From Kribbella sandramycini (GTDB taxonomy: Bacteria; Actinomycetota; Actinomycetes; Propionibacteriales; Kribbellaceae), in NCBI RefSeq assembly GCF_013131805.1, contig NZ_JABJRC010000001.1:62001-126000 (forward strand): a stretch of 64,000 nucleotides of DNA, written 5' to 3'. Made by a program: the position numbers and the translations under genes. Positions 9,653 through 18,512 of the stretch are shown here, one piece after another. Position 1 is the stretch's first letter, and every line of letters starts with the position of its first letter. The notes beneath the pieces were generated by a model. The model did not search any database and had not been told where the DNA came from. It saw only the letters and a list, made by a program, of their open reading frames with translations.

Positions 9653-10294
9653 GTGACCGACTACAGCCGGGTAGAGCGACTTGCACTGTGTGACCTCTTC
9701 GACGAGCTCGGCCCTGACCAGCCGACGCTGTGCGACGGGTGGGACACGTTCGACCTCGCCGTGCACCTGTACGTGCGCGAGTCGGACCCGATGGCCGGGC
9801 CGGGCATCATGATCAGCGCGCTGGCCAACACCACCGAGAAGCGGATGGCCCAGGCCAAGGAGCGCTACGGCTTCGCGGGCGTGGTCGACAAGGTCCGCAG
9901 CGGCCCGCCGCGGGCCTCGATCTACGGGCTGCCGCTGATCGGCCACCAGCTGAACACGACCGAGTACTTCGTCCACCACGAGGACGTCCGGCGCGCGCAG
10001 CCGGCGTACACGGTGCGCGCGCTGCCTGCCGACCAGCAGGCCGGGCTGTGGAAGCAGATCCGGGTCGCGGCCAAGACGATGACCCGTAAGTCGCCGACCG
10101 GTCTGGTCCTGCAGTTGCCGGACGGTACGACGGCGACCGCGAAGAGCCCGGTCGACGGCCGCTCGGTCACGGTGGTCGGTGAGCCGGCCGAGCTGGTGCT
10201 GTTCTTCTTCGGACGGCAGTCGGTGGCCGACGTTCAGCTACAGGGTGACGGTGACTCCGTCGAGCGGCTCAAGAACGCCTCATTCGGCTTCTGA
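9653..10294 (+). CDS. TIGR03085-family metal-binding protein (DinB/MDMPI-like)
   Basis: A 213-residue protein starting VTDYSRVERLALCDLFDELG with the family pattern TLCDGWDTFDLAVHLYVRESDP. The conserved His and the acid residues there are those expected of the DinB/mycothiol-dependent-enzyme helical fold. A second motif, HQLNTTEYFVHHEDVRRAQP, supplies further His residues that probably complete a metal site. The function is unknown; mycothiol-linked chemistry is an inference from the fold. GTG at 9653 fits family alignments; an upstream TTG at 9611 is possible. It ends inside the convergent dedA-type gene by 15 bases. Confidence 0.85.
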   Translation: MTDYSRVERLALCDLFDELGPDQPTLCDGWDTFDLAVHLYVRESDPMAGPGIMISALANTTEKRMAQAKERYGFAGVVDKVRSGPPRASIYGLPLIGHQLNTTEYFVHHEDVRRAQPAYTVRALPADQQAGLWKQIRVAAKTMTRKSPTGLVLQLPDGTTATAKSPVDGRSVTVVGEPAELVLFFFGRQSVADVQLQGDGDSVERLKNASFGF

Positions 10295-10876
10295 CACGGC
10301 GGCGGCCCGCTTGTGGCGAGCCTTTTGCACCAGGCTGCTGACTACGCTCACCAGCACCACGAGCACGATCGCGGCCACGATGCCCTGCCACGGCTTGTCG
10401 AACAGCGCGTAGCCGAGCAGACCAATCGCCATGTAGACAGCAGCCCACAACGACGAGGCGGTCAGGTCGACCAGCGCGAACCGCTCCCAGCGGTAGCCGG
10501 CCAGTCCCGCGGCCAGCAGAACCGGCACCCGCCCACCGGGGATCAGCCGCGACGTCAGCAGCACCCCGATCTCGTGCTCGGCCAGCCGCTCGCGCAAGGC
10601 GTCCAGCTTGGCGTTGTCGCGCAGCCACCCGACCCGCTTGGCCAGCTTCTCCCCGCCGAAGCGACAACCGGCGTACACGATCAGATCGCCGACGTACGCA
10701 CCTGCGGCACCGGCAATCAGCACACCGACCAGGCCGATCGGATTGCTGTGGGAGGCGAGCACTGCGCCGGCCGAGACAGCCGCACCGGTCGGCAGTACTG
10801 GCAGGACGGCGCCGATCAGCACCGCACCGGCCAGTGCGAACAGGTACCAGAGGTCGAAATGCGCGTCGCCAGTCAT
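10280..10876 (-). CDS. DedA family membrane protein
   Basis: A 198-residue membrane protein with about five hydrophobic segments. The DedA signature is visible as GAYVGDLIVYAGCRFGGEK followed by the amphipathic motif LLTSRLIPGGRVPVLLAAG, which includes the conserved Arg, Gly and Pro residues. DedA proteins are implicated in undecaprenyl-phosphate or phospholipid flipping and membrane homeostasis. It is the last gene of a three-gene minus-strand operon behind the metallo-hydrolase and membrane phosphodiesterase genes, with a 4-base overlap to its upstream neighbour. The shared operon suggests a cell-envelope role. Confidence 0.9.
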   Translation of the reverse strand: MTGDAHFDLWYLFALAGAVLIGAVLPVLPTGAAVSAGAVLASHSNPIGLVGVLIAGAAGAYVGDLIVYAGCRFGGEKLAKRVGWLRDNAKLDALRERLAEHEIGVLLTSRLIPGGRVPVLLAAGLAGYRWERFALVDLTASSLWAAVYMAIGLLGYALFDKPWQGIVAAIVLVVLVSVVSSLVQKARHKRAAAVSEAE

Positions 10877-11637
10877 GTGGTCACCTCGGTCGATTCCCCC
10901 GGTGCCAGCAGTGCGACGGCCACAGTCGGGTCCAGCTCGTTCATTGCGGTCTTGAACTGCTCCCCCGGCGGCAGGAACAGCTCCGGCTTCATCCAGTCAC
11001 AGCCGATCGGCCAGAACGTCCCGAAGTGAATCGGGACCGCAGTACGGGCGCTGACCCGCTGCACGGCCTCTGCGGCCCGCACCGGGTTCAGATGGCCAGG
11101 CCCGAGCGATGGCCCCCAGCCGCCGACCGGAACCAGCGCAAGGTCGACCGGACCGGCCTCCGCGGCCAGGCTGTCGTAGAGGTCGGTGTCACCGGCGAAC
11201 CAGACACTGGGCGAGCTGTCGACGCGGTAGCCGACGGCCGGCCCGGCGTACGACGACCACGGCAGCCGCCGGCCGTCGTGGTGCGCGGTGACGACGGTGA
11301 TGTCGAGAGTCCCGATTCGGACCTGGTTGCCGGGGGCAACCTCGATACAGCGGTCGGAGTACCCCGCGCCGAAGTCGTGGTGGATCAGCTTGGCCGCACC
11401 GCGCGGAACGACCAGCGCAGCCTCCGGGGAGACCATCGACAGCGACGGTAGGTGCAGATGGTCGGAGTGCATGTGAGAGACCAGTACGGCGTGGCACTGA
11501 CCGGCCTCGGCAGTCGGAGCCGGGCCGCGGCGGCGGCGGAGATGTGCGAGCCGCGAGGTCAGCACGGGGTCGGTCAGCAGCCGCGTCCCGTCCGCCTCGA
11601 TGGTGGTGGTGGCGTGCCCCCACCAGGTGATTCGCAC
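10873..11637 (-). CDS. MBL-fold metallo-hydrolase (UlaG/NAPE-PLD-like)
   Basis: A 254-residue metallo-beta-lactamase-fold hydrolase. It has the amino-terminal WWGHATTTIEADGTRLLTDP pattern, the metal motif HMHSDH at about residues 55-60, a later TAHHDGRR and FAGDTDLYD, and a terminal IHFGTF. This layout matches the UlaG/NAPE-PLD-like branch that acts on phosphodiesters or lactones rather than beta-lactams. The GTG start at 11637 is 3 bases from the stop of the upstream phosphodiesterase gene. The substrate is unknown; operon partners suggest a membrane lipid or phosphodiester. Confidence 0.88.
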   Translation of the reverse strand: MRITWWGHATTTIEADGTRLLTDPVLTSRLAHLRRRRGPAPTAEAGQCHAVLVSHMHSDHLHLPSLSMVSPEAALVVPRGAAKLIHHDFGAGYSDRCIEVAPGNQVRIGTLDITVVTAHHDGRRLPWSSYAGPAVGYRVDSSPSVWFAGDTDLYDSLAAEAGPVDLALVPVGGWGPSLGPGHLNPVRAAEAVQRVSARTAVPIHFGTFWPIGCDWMKPELFLPPGEQFKTAMNELDPTVAVALLAPGESTEVTT

Positions 11638-11640
11638 CGC

Positions 11641-13761
11641 TCAGGCCTCTACTTTCGTCTCGACCGGCTGCTCGGTGTCCTTGCGCTGCCCCAGCTGCTC
11701 GAGCCAGCCGATCAGCAGTGCGTGCACCGCGTCGGAGCCTACGGGAGCATCCTTCAGCTCCCAGCGGGACGGGTGCACCAGAACGGCCTGCGTCTGCCAG
11801 CCGCCGATGCCGCCGTGGCAGCCGACCAGCTCCTCGAACGCGGCCACCTCTTGGGTGTAGTCGTCGACGCGGCTCACCACCACGATGTCGCCGTTGTGCG
11901 GCATCTCCGCCTGCCGGAGCATCGACGTCGGGGCAAAGCTTCCATAGCGCTCCAGTGGGTCCTCGCCCTCGACCCGGCCGGTCTTCAGGACGTGCACGCC
12001 GGCGCGGCCGATCGCGACCGGCCCCTCGGCCAGCGAGTCCACCACGACGAACCCGACACCAGGGTGAGTCGCCAGACCGGGGATCAGCTTCGGATGCAGC
12101 AGCTCGACCTCTTCGAGCGGGACCCGGCCCGGAGTCGTCGCCAGGTAGATCAGCGCCAGGTTGCCGGACGCCGTGACGACCATCTGCTCGTCGGCGCTCG
12201 CAGGCGGCTCGCAGTCCTTCGGGCCGAGCTCGACGCCGCCCTCGGTCGCCTTGCCGTGCAGCGCCTTCCGAGTCACCGAGCCGGCCACGCTGCGCCGCAT
12301 CGACAGCTCGGTCAGGAACGCATTCACCGGGCCCCAGCCCTCGGACTTCCCGACCGCGGCGACCGGCTCCTTGGTGGTGTCGACCAGCTCGTCGACCACC
12401 TCGGTCAACGTCCGGCCGTAGCGCTGCAGGAACGTCGACCCCTGGCTCTGGCCGTGGTCGGAGACGATCACGATCTCGTACGAGTGGGGAAGGATGTCGA
12501 TGATCCGCTGCAGCGCACCGAGCACCCGGTCCAACCCCTCCAGCGTCTGCAGGGACTCCGGCCGCGTCGGACCGGCGTGGTGCGCCACCTCGTCGTAGTC
12601 GACGAAATCGCAGTAGATGACCGGAGTGCCCTTGACGAGCTCGTCGGTGATCAGAGAGACGTTCAGATCGCGCAGCAACACGTTGGTGATTGCCCGCAGG
12701 AAGATGTACGCGCCACCGCGCTTCACCCGCGGTACTAGGTTGCGGCGGCGCTGCCTGCGGGCCTGGAACAGCTCCTTGACCATCTCGGCCACACAGAGCA
12801 CCAGACCGCGCGCAGCGCCCTGCGGGCTGGAGAAGAATCGGACGTACCCGCGACTGCGACTGTTCGGCAGCGCAGCGCGGCTGAACACCAGCTCACAGTG
12901 CTCTGCGTCGCCCGACCAGTTGTTGCTGATGCTGACGCCGCCGTCCGCGAGCAGGCCCCGGCCGGTCGACATCCGGGCCTCGATCTCGGCGGCGTCCCGG
13001 CTGCGGTTCGTGACCATGATCCGGCCGGTTTCCTTCTCGTACCACCGGAACGCCGGGATCTGGCCGGAGCCGCCGTGCAGAATGCCGGCCTGGCTGGCCG
13101 GCGTGGTCGCCGGTACGCCGGTGTGCCACTCGACCATCGAGTGCCGGCCGTCCCGGATCCAGCCGCCCAGGTGCGGCAGGTTGCCGGACATGACCATCCA
13201 GTTCAGCAGCGGAGCGGACAGGCCGTCGATCTGGATGATCAGCATCCCTGTCTTCGGCGTGGCCTTGAGCTTGCGGGCCCGGCGGTGCACGACGCGCATC
13301 ACCTCGGCGACGTACGCGTCGTCGCTGCCGGCGTAGAAGAACCAGCCGACGAAGGCGCTGACCGAGGACATCACGATCGCCACCAGCAGCGGCGCCTCGA
13401 CGCCGTGCAGGTTCACGCCCGGGTCGACGGTGATGCCCAGGTAGACCACTCCGAACTGGGACAGCAGCCCGCCGACCAGAACGCCGACCGAACCGATCAG
13501 AATCGCCACACCAGCCAGCACCCAGCGCATGATCACGCTGAAGACGGCCAGCAGCACGACGAGCCGCAGGATCGGCAGGCGGCCGTCACTGCTGATCTGC
13601 GGCAGCGTCCAGAACGTGATGACCAGTGAGATCAGGGAGGCCATGCCGCCGTACAACATGGCCTGCAGGCCGCGGCCGGTGCGCCGCAGGTCCAGCCAGA
13701 CCGGCTTGCCGGGACCGCGCTGCCGCCGGTCGCCGGACACCTGTTCCGGTGGTTTCGCCAT
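11641..13761 (-). CDS. Membrane-anchored alkaline-phosphatase-superfamily phosphodiesterase
   Basis: A 706-residue protein with four hydrophobic segments in residues about 35-150 followed by a large catalytic domain. The metal and nucleophile motifs of type I phosphodiesterases are all present: LIIQIDGLSAPLL (Asp), VPATTPASQAGILHG (Thr nucleophile), CDFVDYDEVAHHAG (Asp and His) and VSDHGQSQG (Asp-His). Homologues are often labelled phage holin family because of the hydrophobic amino-terminal part; the sequence argues for an enzyme, not a holin. It heads the operon with the MBL hydrolase and DedA genes. The substrate is unknown; an envelope polymer or lipid headgroup is a reasonable guess. Confidence 0.85.
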   Translation of the reverse strand: MAKPPEQVSGDRRQRGPGKPVWLDLRRTGRGLQAMLYGGMASLISLVITFWTLPQISSDGRLPILRLVVLLAVFSVIMRWVLAGVAILIGSVGVLVGGLLSQFGVVYLGITVDPGVNLHGVEAPLLVAIVMSSVSAFVGWFFYAGSDDAYVAEVMRVVHRRARKLKATPKTGMLIIQIDGLSAPLLNWMVMSGNLPHLGGWIRDGRHSMVEWHTGVPATTPASQAGILHGGSGQIPAFRWYEKETGRIMVTNRSRDAAEIEARMSTGRGLLADGGVSISNNWSGDAEHCELVFSRAALPNSRSRGYVRFFSSPQGAARGLVLCVAEMVKELFQARRQRRRNLVPRVKRGGAYIFLRAITNVLLRDLNVSLITDELVKGTPVIYCDFVDYDEVAHHAGPTRPESLQTLEGLDRVLGALQRIIDILPHSYEIVIVSDHGQSQGSTFLQRYGRTLTEVVDELVDTTKEPVAAVGKSEGWGPVNAFLTELSMRRSVAGSVTRKALHGKATEGGVELGPKDCEPPASADEQMVVTASGNLALIYLATTPGRVPLEEVELLHPKLIPGLATHPGVGFVVVDSLAEGPVAIGRAGVHVLKTGRVEGEDPLERYGSFAPTSMLRQAEMPHNGDIVVVSRVDDYTQEVAAFEELVGCHGGIGGWQTQAVLVHPSRWELKDAPVGSDAVHALLIGWLEQLGQRKDTEQPVETKVEA

Positions 13762-13858
13762 TCTTGGTCGTGCTCCCCGTCCGTTCCGCTGTCGGTACCG
13801 AGCCTACGAGGCATGGTGCACCCCGACGGCGTCGCGCCACGCGGCGGACGGGTGGTTC

Positions 13859-13901
13859 CCGGGTCAGGGCCGGGGTCTGTCCCGGTAGGTCCCTGACCCG
13901 G
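13859..13901 (-). terminator. Hairpin after the GH43 gene
   Basis: A perfect 11-bp inverted repeat (13859-13869 and 13891-13901, arms CCGGGTCAGGG / CCCTGACCCGG) 10 bases past the glycosidase stop, with a 21-base loop. It probably ends the transcript before the next minus-strand operon. Confidence 0.7.
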
Positions 13902-13911
13902 CAACCGCTGG

Positions 13912-15234
13912 CTACTGCAGTTCTAGGTAGTCGACCTCGGCGTACATGGCGCCCTTGGTGAGCCGAATGGTGTTCCAGCCGGCCCGCAGGGTCAGGGCGG
14001 CCTTGGCGTCGGTCCACTGGTTCCAGCCGGTCCAGGGGTAGCTGACTGAGCCCTGGCTGGTGCCATTGACGACCAGACCGTGGCTCGCGTTGCCCTGTGA
14101 GCCGTTCGCGTACCTGACGGTGACGGTGTAACCACCGGCGACCGGGGCGTACACGCGGTTCTCCACCCAGGAGTCGGCGAAGTCGATGTAGCCGACCGCT
14201 CGGCCACCAGAGGCGCCCGCGGAATTCTCCCGAATCACGGCGCGGTTCAGCTGACCGCTCTCGGCTTCGGTACGGACGCGGCTACCGCGGACGACCGGCA
14301 AGTCGTTCGGCCAGCCGACGTCGGCGACATACATGTGCCGGGAGCCGTTCACCCAGCCGTGCAGGAAGACCTTGTCGCCGACGAAGTCCGCTCCACCCGG
14401 CCCGCAGACGTGCGCGTCGAAGCTCTTGGTCGTCATCAGCGGCCGTTGTGCGATCGTCCACGGCCCAGTCAAGCTGGAGGCCGTCGCGTACGTCGTCTCG
14501 TAGTTGCAGTCGCTGTAGCCGTTGGTCGAGAAGAACAGCAGGTAACGTCCGTTGCGCTGCACGATGTCCGGCGCCTCGGAGATGCCCTCCGAGGTGAGCA
14601 GCGCGGAGTTGCCGCCGGCCAGCGTCTTGCCGTTGTCGGCCGTCTTCGTCAGCCAGAGCGTCGAGGGCTGCTGAATCGCGTTGCCATCGTTCTTCCAGAC
14701 CAGGTAGCGGTCGCCGTTGTTCGCGACGAAGGTGTTGGCGTCGATCGCGCCACCCAGGTCGAGCGGGCAGATCAGCGGCGTCGTGCCGACCGGAGTGAAC
14801 GGTCCGAGCGGCGATGTCGCCGTGGCGACGCCAATGCACTGCTTGTCGGACGCCCGATGCCAGGCGGTGTAGGTGAGCGTGTAGGTGCCATCGTCGTTCG
14901 GGTGCACGTCCGGCGCCCAGGTGCGACCGGACCTGGCCCAGCCGGGCGCAGGGCCGGCCGGCATCGCGTCACCGCGGATCTGCCACGGGCCGGTCGGGCT
15001 GGACGCCGTCGCGACCGGGACGTGGCCGCGGCCGTTGTTGGTCGAGTAGGCGTACCAAGTGCCGTTCTTCTCGAACACGTCCGGGTCGGGGAAATCCTCA
15101 CCGACCGCGGTCGTGGGGAACACTGCGCCGGCGGCAGTCGGTTCGGCAGCCGCGGCGCTCGGCTGCGTCGGAGCGGTCAGTACAGCGGCCAGGCCGGCCG
15201 CTGCGATCGTGGCGGTCAGTAATCGTCGAAGCAT
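13912..15234 (-). CDS. Secreted GH43-type glycosidase with carbohydrate-binding domain
   Basis: A 440-residue secreted protein. Residues 1-27 are a signal peptide (MLRRLL, hydrophobic core, AAAAEP). The catalytic five-bladed propeller follows, with DFPDPDVFEKNGTWYAY (general-base Asp), WAPDVHPNDDGTYTL, GAIDANTFV and ISEAPDIVQRNGRYLLF, matching GH43 layout. The last 120 residues, from about 320, are a CBM35/CBM6-like module with VENRVYAPVAGGYTVTVRYANGS and WNTIRLTKG. Likely substrates are arabinan, xylan or galactan side chains. The ATG at 15234 has GAGGAG eight bases upstream. It is divergent from the carboxypeptidase gene. Confidence 0.9.
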   Translation of the reverse strand: MLRRLLTATIAAAGLAAVLTAPTQPSAAAAEPTAAGAVFPTTAVGEDFPDPDVFEKNGTWYAYSTNNGRGHVPVATASSPTGPWQIRGDAMPAGPAPGWARSGRTWAPDVHPNDDGTYTLTYTAWHRASDKQCIGVATATSPLGPFTPVGTTPLICPLDLGGAIDANTFVANNGDRYLVWKNDGNAIQQPSTLWLTKTADNGKTLAGGNSALLTSEGISEAPDIVQRNGRYLLFFSTNGYSDCNYETTYATASSLTGPWTIAQRPLMTTKSFDAHVCGPGGADFVGDKVFLHGWVNGSRHMYVADVGWPNDLPVVRGSRVRTEAESGQLNRAVIRENSAGASGGRAVGYIDFADSWVENRVYAPVAGGYTVTVRYANGSQGNASHGLVVNGTSQGSVSYPWTGWNQWTDAKAALTLRAGWNTIRLTKGAMYAEVDYLELQ

Positions 15235-15351
15235 GGGGGCACTCCTCAGATGGGCGGTACCTGCAGTTTTCCATCGATTCACCTGCCAGGCGAGCCCCCT
15301 GTAGATGGAAGACTGCCGGTCGTCGGATTCTGCCTGGTTGAGGAGTTTTGC

Positions 15352-16938
15352 GTGAGACATTCATCGTGGGTTTCAAGGCGCAAGCTGATCGCTGCGGGCG
15401 TCGTGCTCGCCGCGGTCGCCGGAGGGTTGGTCGTCCAGTCGACCGGATCCTCGGCGCAGGCCGACGAAACCGCGCTGCAGACCGAACTGAACAAGCTGCT
15501 GAACGACACCCGGTACGTCGGCTCCCAGGTCGAGCTCGTCGTCCGCGACGCCGGTACCGGTGAGGTGCTCTACAACCGCAACGGCGGCTCGCGGCTGATG
15601 CCGGCCTCGAACACCAAACTCTTCACCTCGGCGGCGGCCATGGGCGTGCTCGGGCCGGACTTCAAGTTCCACACCGATGTCCTGGCGACCGCTCCGGTGC
15701 GCAACGGCAAGCTGCGCGGCGACCTCTATCTGAAGGGCTACGGCGACCCGACCACCCTCGAAGAGGACTACGTCGGCCTGGCCAAGAAGCTGAAGACCGC
15801 CGGCGTCACCCGCGTCGACGGCAACCTGGTCGCCGACGACAGCTACTTCGACCGCAACCGCCTCGGCGACGGCTGGTCGGGCGACGACGAGTCGTCGTAC
15901 TACTCGGCGCAGATCTCCGCGCTGACCCTCGCACCGAACAAGGAGTACGACACCGGCACGGTGATCGTCGAGACGCTGCCGGGCGCGGCGGTCGGCGACG
16001 CGGTCAAGTCGACGCTGGTACCGGGTAACGGCGTCCTGCAGGTGATCAACACCGCCACCACCAGCGCGGCCGGCTCCCCCACCAACGCTCTGGTCGCGGA
16101 ACGTGAGCACGGTAAGAACATCATCCGGATCAGCGGCACCTACCCGCTCGGCGGGATCAAGAAAACCCAGTGGGTGACCGTCTGGGAGCCGCAGTTGTAC
16201 GCCGCCGACGTGTTCCGCCGGGCCCTCGCGGCCGAAGGCATCAAGGTCACCGGCAAGATCAAGGACGCCACGACGCCGCTGGCGAGCGCCCGGGTGCTGG
16301 CCACCGACGAGTCGATGCCGCTCAGCCAGATCCTGACGCCGTTCATGAAGCTGTCGAACAACATGCACGCCGAGCACCTGGTGAAAACCATGGGCGCGGT
16401 CAAGAAGTCGCAGCCGACCTGGGCGGCCGGCCTGGGCGTCGTCAACGAGTACGTCAAGACCAAGGGCGTCGACACCGCGACGATCCGGCTGTCCGACGGC
16501 TCCGGACTGTCCCGCAAGGTCAACGTGACCGGTGACGCGATCACCAACCTGCTGCTGAGCATCCAGCAGGAGCCGTGGTTCCAGACCTGGTACAACGCGC
16601 TGCCGGTCGCTGGGAACGCGGAGCGGTTCGTCGGCGGCACCCTGGCCACCCGGATGGCCAACACGCCGGCCGCGAACAACCTGCGCGCCAAGACCGGCTC
16701 CCTGACCGGCGCGACCGCGCTGGGCGGGTTCGTCACCGACAAGGACGGCCGCAAGCTGGTCTTCTCGATGATGAGCAACAACTACATGATCTCCCCGCGG
16801 TCGGTCGAGGACGCGGTCGGCGTCCTGCTCGCCTCCTGGAGCGAGAAGGCCCCGCCGGCGGCTGTCGCGCCGAGCAGCAAGCGCAGCGGCGCCGAGTCGA
16901 CCTGTGCGACCGAGATCGAGTGGGTCAAGGCCTGCTGA
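15352..16938 (+). CDS. dacB: D-alanyl-D-alanine carboxypeptidase/endopeptidase (PBP4, peptidase S13)
   Basis: A 528-residue exported penicillin-binding protein of class C type. Residues about 10-37 are a signal or anchor segment. The active-site triad is complete: SNTK at 86-89 (nucleophile Ser and Lys), SNN at 335-337 and KTGS at 447-450. It trims or cleaves peptide cross-links of peptidoglycan outside the membrane. The start is GTG at 15352 with AGGAG six bases upstream; the open frame before it has no ribosome site. The tail after residue 500 is Ala/Pro/Ser-rich and ends with two cysteines that may pair. Confidence 0.95.
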   Translation: MRHSSWVSRRKLIAAGVVLAAVAGGLVVQSTGSSAQADETALQTELNKLLNDTRYVGSQVELVVRDAGTGEVLYNRNGGSRLMPASNTKLFTSAAAMGVLGPDFKFHTDVLATAPVRNGKLRGDLYLKGYGDPTTLEEDYVGLAKKLKTAGVTRVDGNLVADDSYFDRNRLGDGWSGDDESSYYSAQISALTLAPNKEYDTGTVIVETLPGAAVGDAVKSTLVPGNGVLQVINTATTSAAGSPTNALVAEREHGKNIIRISGTYPLGGIKKTQWVTVWEPQLYAADVFRRALAAEGIKVTGKIKDATTPLASARVLATDESMPLSQILTPFMKLSNNMHAEHLVKTMGAVKKSQPTWAAGLGVVNEYVKTKGVDTATIRLSDGSGLSRKVNVTGDAITNLLLSIQQEPWFQTWYNALPVAGNAERFVGGTLATRMANTPAANNLRAKTGSLTGATALGGFVTDKDGRKLVFSMMSNNYMISPRSVEDAVGVLLASWSEKAPPAAVAPSSKRSGAESTCATEIEWVKAC

Positions 16939-16983
16939 CGTAAATCTGTCGACAGTGCGGCGGTCTGTGTTCACCATGTGGGC

Positions 16984-17934
16984 ATGACTGCCGCACTGCC
17001 TGACACCTACTCCGTTCGCCCGCCGGCCAAGGACGACGCGGACGCTGTCTTCGCTCTGGTTGCCGAGTACAACACCTCTGTCGTGGGGTTCGCCGACTAC
17101 ACGCTCGACGACGCTGTGGACGAGCTGACCGAGCCCGGCTTCGAACCGGAGACAGACGGCTGGCTGGTCTTCGATGGCGACCGACTGGTCGGCTACGGCT
17201 CGGTGTTCGGCACCGGCGACCGCCATGTCATCGACATGGACGCCGTGACTCCCGACCCGGTGGTGGAGGCGTATCTGCTCGAGCAGATCACCCGACGGGC
17301 CCGTGAGATCGGCGCGGCGTACGGGCAGCAGGCAGTGAAACTCGACACCGGCGTCTACCGGGCCGACACCGGCCGCCACGCACGGCTGAGCGCGGCCGGC
17401 TACGAGGTCGGTACGACGTTCCACCGGATGCGCATCGACCACAACGGACCAGTGCCGGAGCCGGAGCTCCCGCCGCGTGTCACGATCCGCCGCGGGACTC
17501 CCGACGAGCAGAGCCAGCGGACGGCCAACGAGGTGCTGAACACGGCCTTCATCGGGCAGTTCGGCTTCACCGAACTGCTCTTCGACCAGTGGCAGGCCGC
17601 CCACGACGCGCAGTCCACCTTCGACTGGTCCGGCATGACAGTGCTGGAGCTGGACGGCAAAGCGGTCGCGATGCGCGAGTACACCGAGGCCTTCGTCGAG
17701 GACGAGAATTGCGGGTACATCGCCCGCCTCGCCGTCCTGGAGGAGGCGCGCGGCCTCGGCCTGGCCAAGTTCCTGCTGCGCGACCAGTTCGCTCTCGACG
17801 CGGCCGCCGGGCGCACCGGCACCCTGCTGCACGTCGACACCAACAACCCCACTCCGGCCTTGGGGCTTTACCTGTCCGTCGGCATGACGGAGTCCATGGT
17901 CATCGACGCGATGCGACGTACGGTCGAGGTCTAG
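16984..17934 (+). CDS. Tandem GNAT-domain acetyltransferase
   Basis: A 316-residue protein with two GNAT-like halves. The carboxy half is typical, with YIARLAVLEEARGLGLAKFLLRD (about residues 242-264) as the acetyl-CoA-binding motif and TNNPTPALGLYLSVGM near the end. The amino half has the strand pattern GYGSVFG and RHVIDMDAV but a weak acyl-CoA loop, so one catalytic site is likely. This is the architecture of MshD-like and related tandem GNATs; the conserved MshD motifs are not convincing enough to name it. A GTG at 16978 is an alternative start. It overlaps the convergent gene by 4 bases. Confidence 0.85.
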   Translation: MTAALPDTYSVRPPAKDDADAVFALVAEYNTSVVGFADYTLDDAVDELTEPGFEPETDGWLVFDGDRLVGYGSVFGTGDRHVIDMDAVTPDPVVEAYLLEQITRRAREIGAAYGQQAVKLDTGVYRADTGRHARLSAAGYEVGTTFHRMRIDHNGPVPEPELPPRVTIRRGTPDEQSQRTANEVLNTAFIGQFGFTELLFDQWQAAHDAQSTFDWSGMTVLELDGKAVAMREYTEAFVEDENCGYIARLAVLEEARGLGLAKFLLRDQFALDAAAGRTGTLLHVDTNNPTPALGLYLSVGMTESMVIDAMRRTVEV

Positions 17935-18512
17935 TAGGGCAGGGCGCGCGAGCCGGCCGCACCGGCGTACACCGTGCGGTTGGTCAGCGGGCGCTGCAGC
18001 TCCAGCTGGACCGGTCGCGGGGCTGCGAGCAGGTCGCACTTCACATCCTCTACCTGGTCGGGCGCGAGCTGGTACCGGTAGGCCGCGATCCGGACCGACT
18101 TGGCGTCCTCGTGCAGGATCTGAACGACCGTGTCCGGCACACACCTGGATTTACCCGGCGGAACGGTCACTTGGAGCGACATCGGCTGGTCCGGCAGTGC
18201 GGTGATCGAGGTGATCCGCACTTCGCCCAGCAGCACCATCAGCGTGCTGTTGTACCGAAAGTTCTCTGGCGGCGGCCCGTCGGAGAAGTCCTGCTTGACC
18301 TGCTCGGTCGGCGGTGCGACCGGCTGCTGATCAGCCCGGGGCCGGTCCACGACAGCGAACGTCGCAACCGCGGCCATCACGACCGCTGCCACCACAGCGG
18401 CCGTGAGGCGGTTCCGCGTCCGGCGTCCGCGTGCTGCGCGTTCGACGTACTCGAACGGCGGCGCTTCGGCCGGTGTCTGCTCGTCGACGTACTCCGTCAG
18501 CTGCTCACGCAT
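17931..18512 (-). CDS. Single-pass membrane protein coupled to an ECF sigma factor
   Basis: A 193-residue protein with a charged cytoplasmic amino terminus (residues 1-36), one membrane segment at about 37-55 (LTAAVVAAVVMAAVATFAVV) and an extracytoplasmic domain with two cysteines. It overlaps the sigma-factor gene upstream by 8 bases, so co-expression is near certain. Position suggests an anti-sigma or signal-receiving role. The cytoplasmic part has no HxxxCxxC zinc anti-sigma motif, so it is not a classical ZAS protein. No homologue family is recognised by eye. Confidence 0.8.
   Translation of the reverse strand: MREQLTEYVDEQTPAEAPPFEYVERAARGRRTRNRLTAAVVAAVVMAAVATFAVVDRPRADQQPVAPPTEQVKQDFSDGPPPENFRYNSTLMVLLGEVRITSITALPDQPMSLQVTVPPGKSRCVPDTVVQILHEDAKSVRIAAYRYQLAPDQVEDVKCDLLAAPRPVQLELQRPLTNRTVYAGAAGSRALPY

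Noticed and set aside
11641-13761. Prophage lysis gene (holin)
   Set aside because: The protein is a 706-residue enzyme with intact phosphodiesterase motifs and no phage genes nearby.
15373-18144. A 923-codon minus-strand frame across the carboxypeptidase and GNAT genes
   Set aside because: It spans two clearly real plus-strand genes and has no domain or ribosome site.
17931-18512. Classical zinc anti-sigma factor
   Set aside because: No HxxxCxxC motif in the cytoplasmic region.
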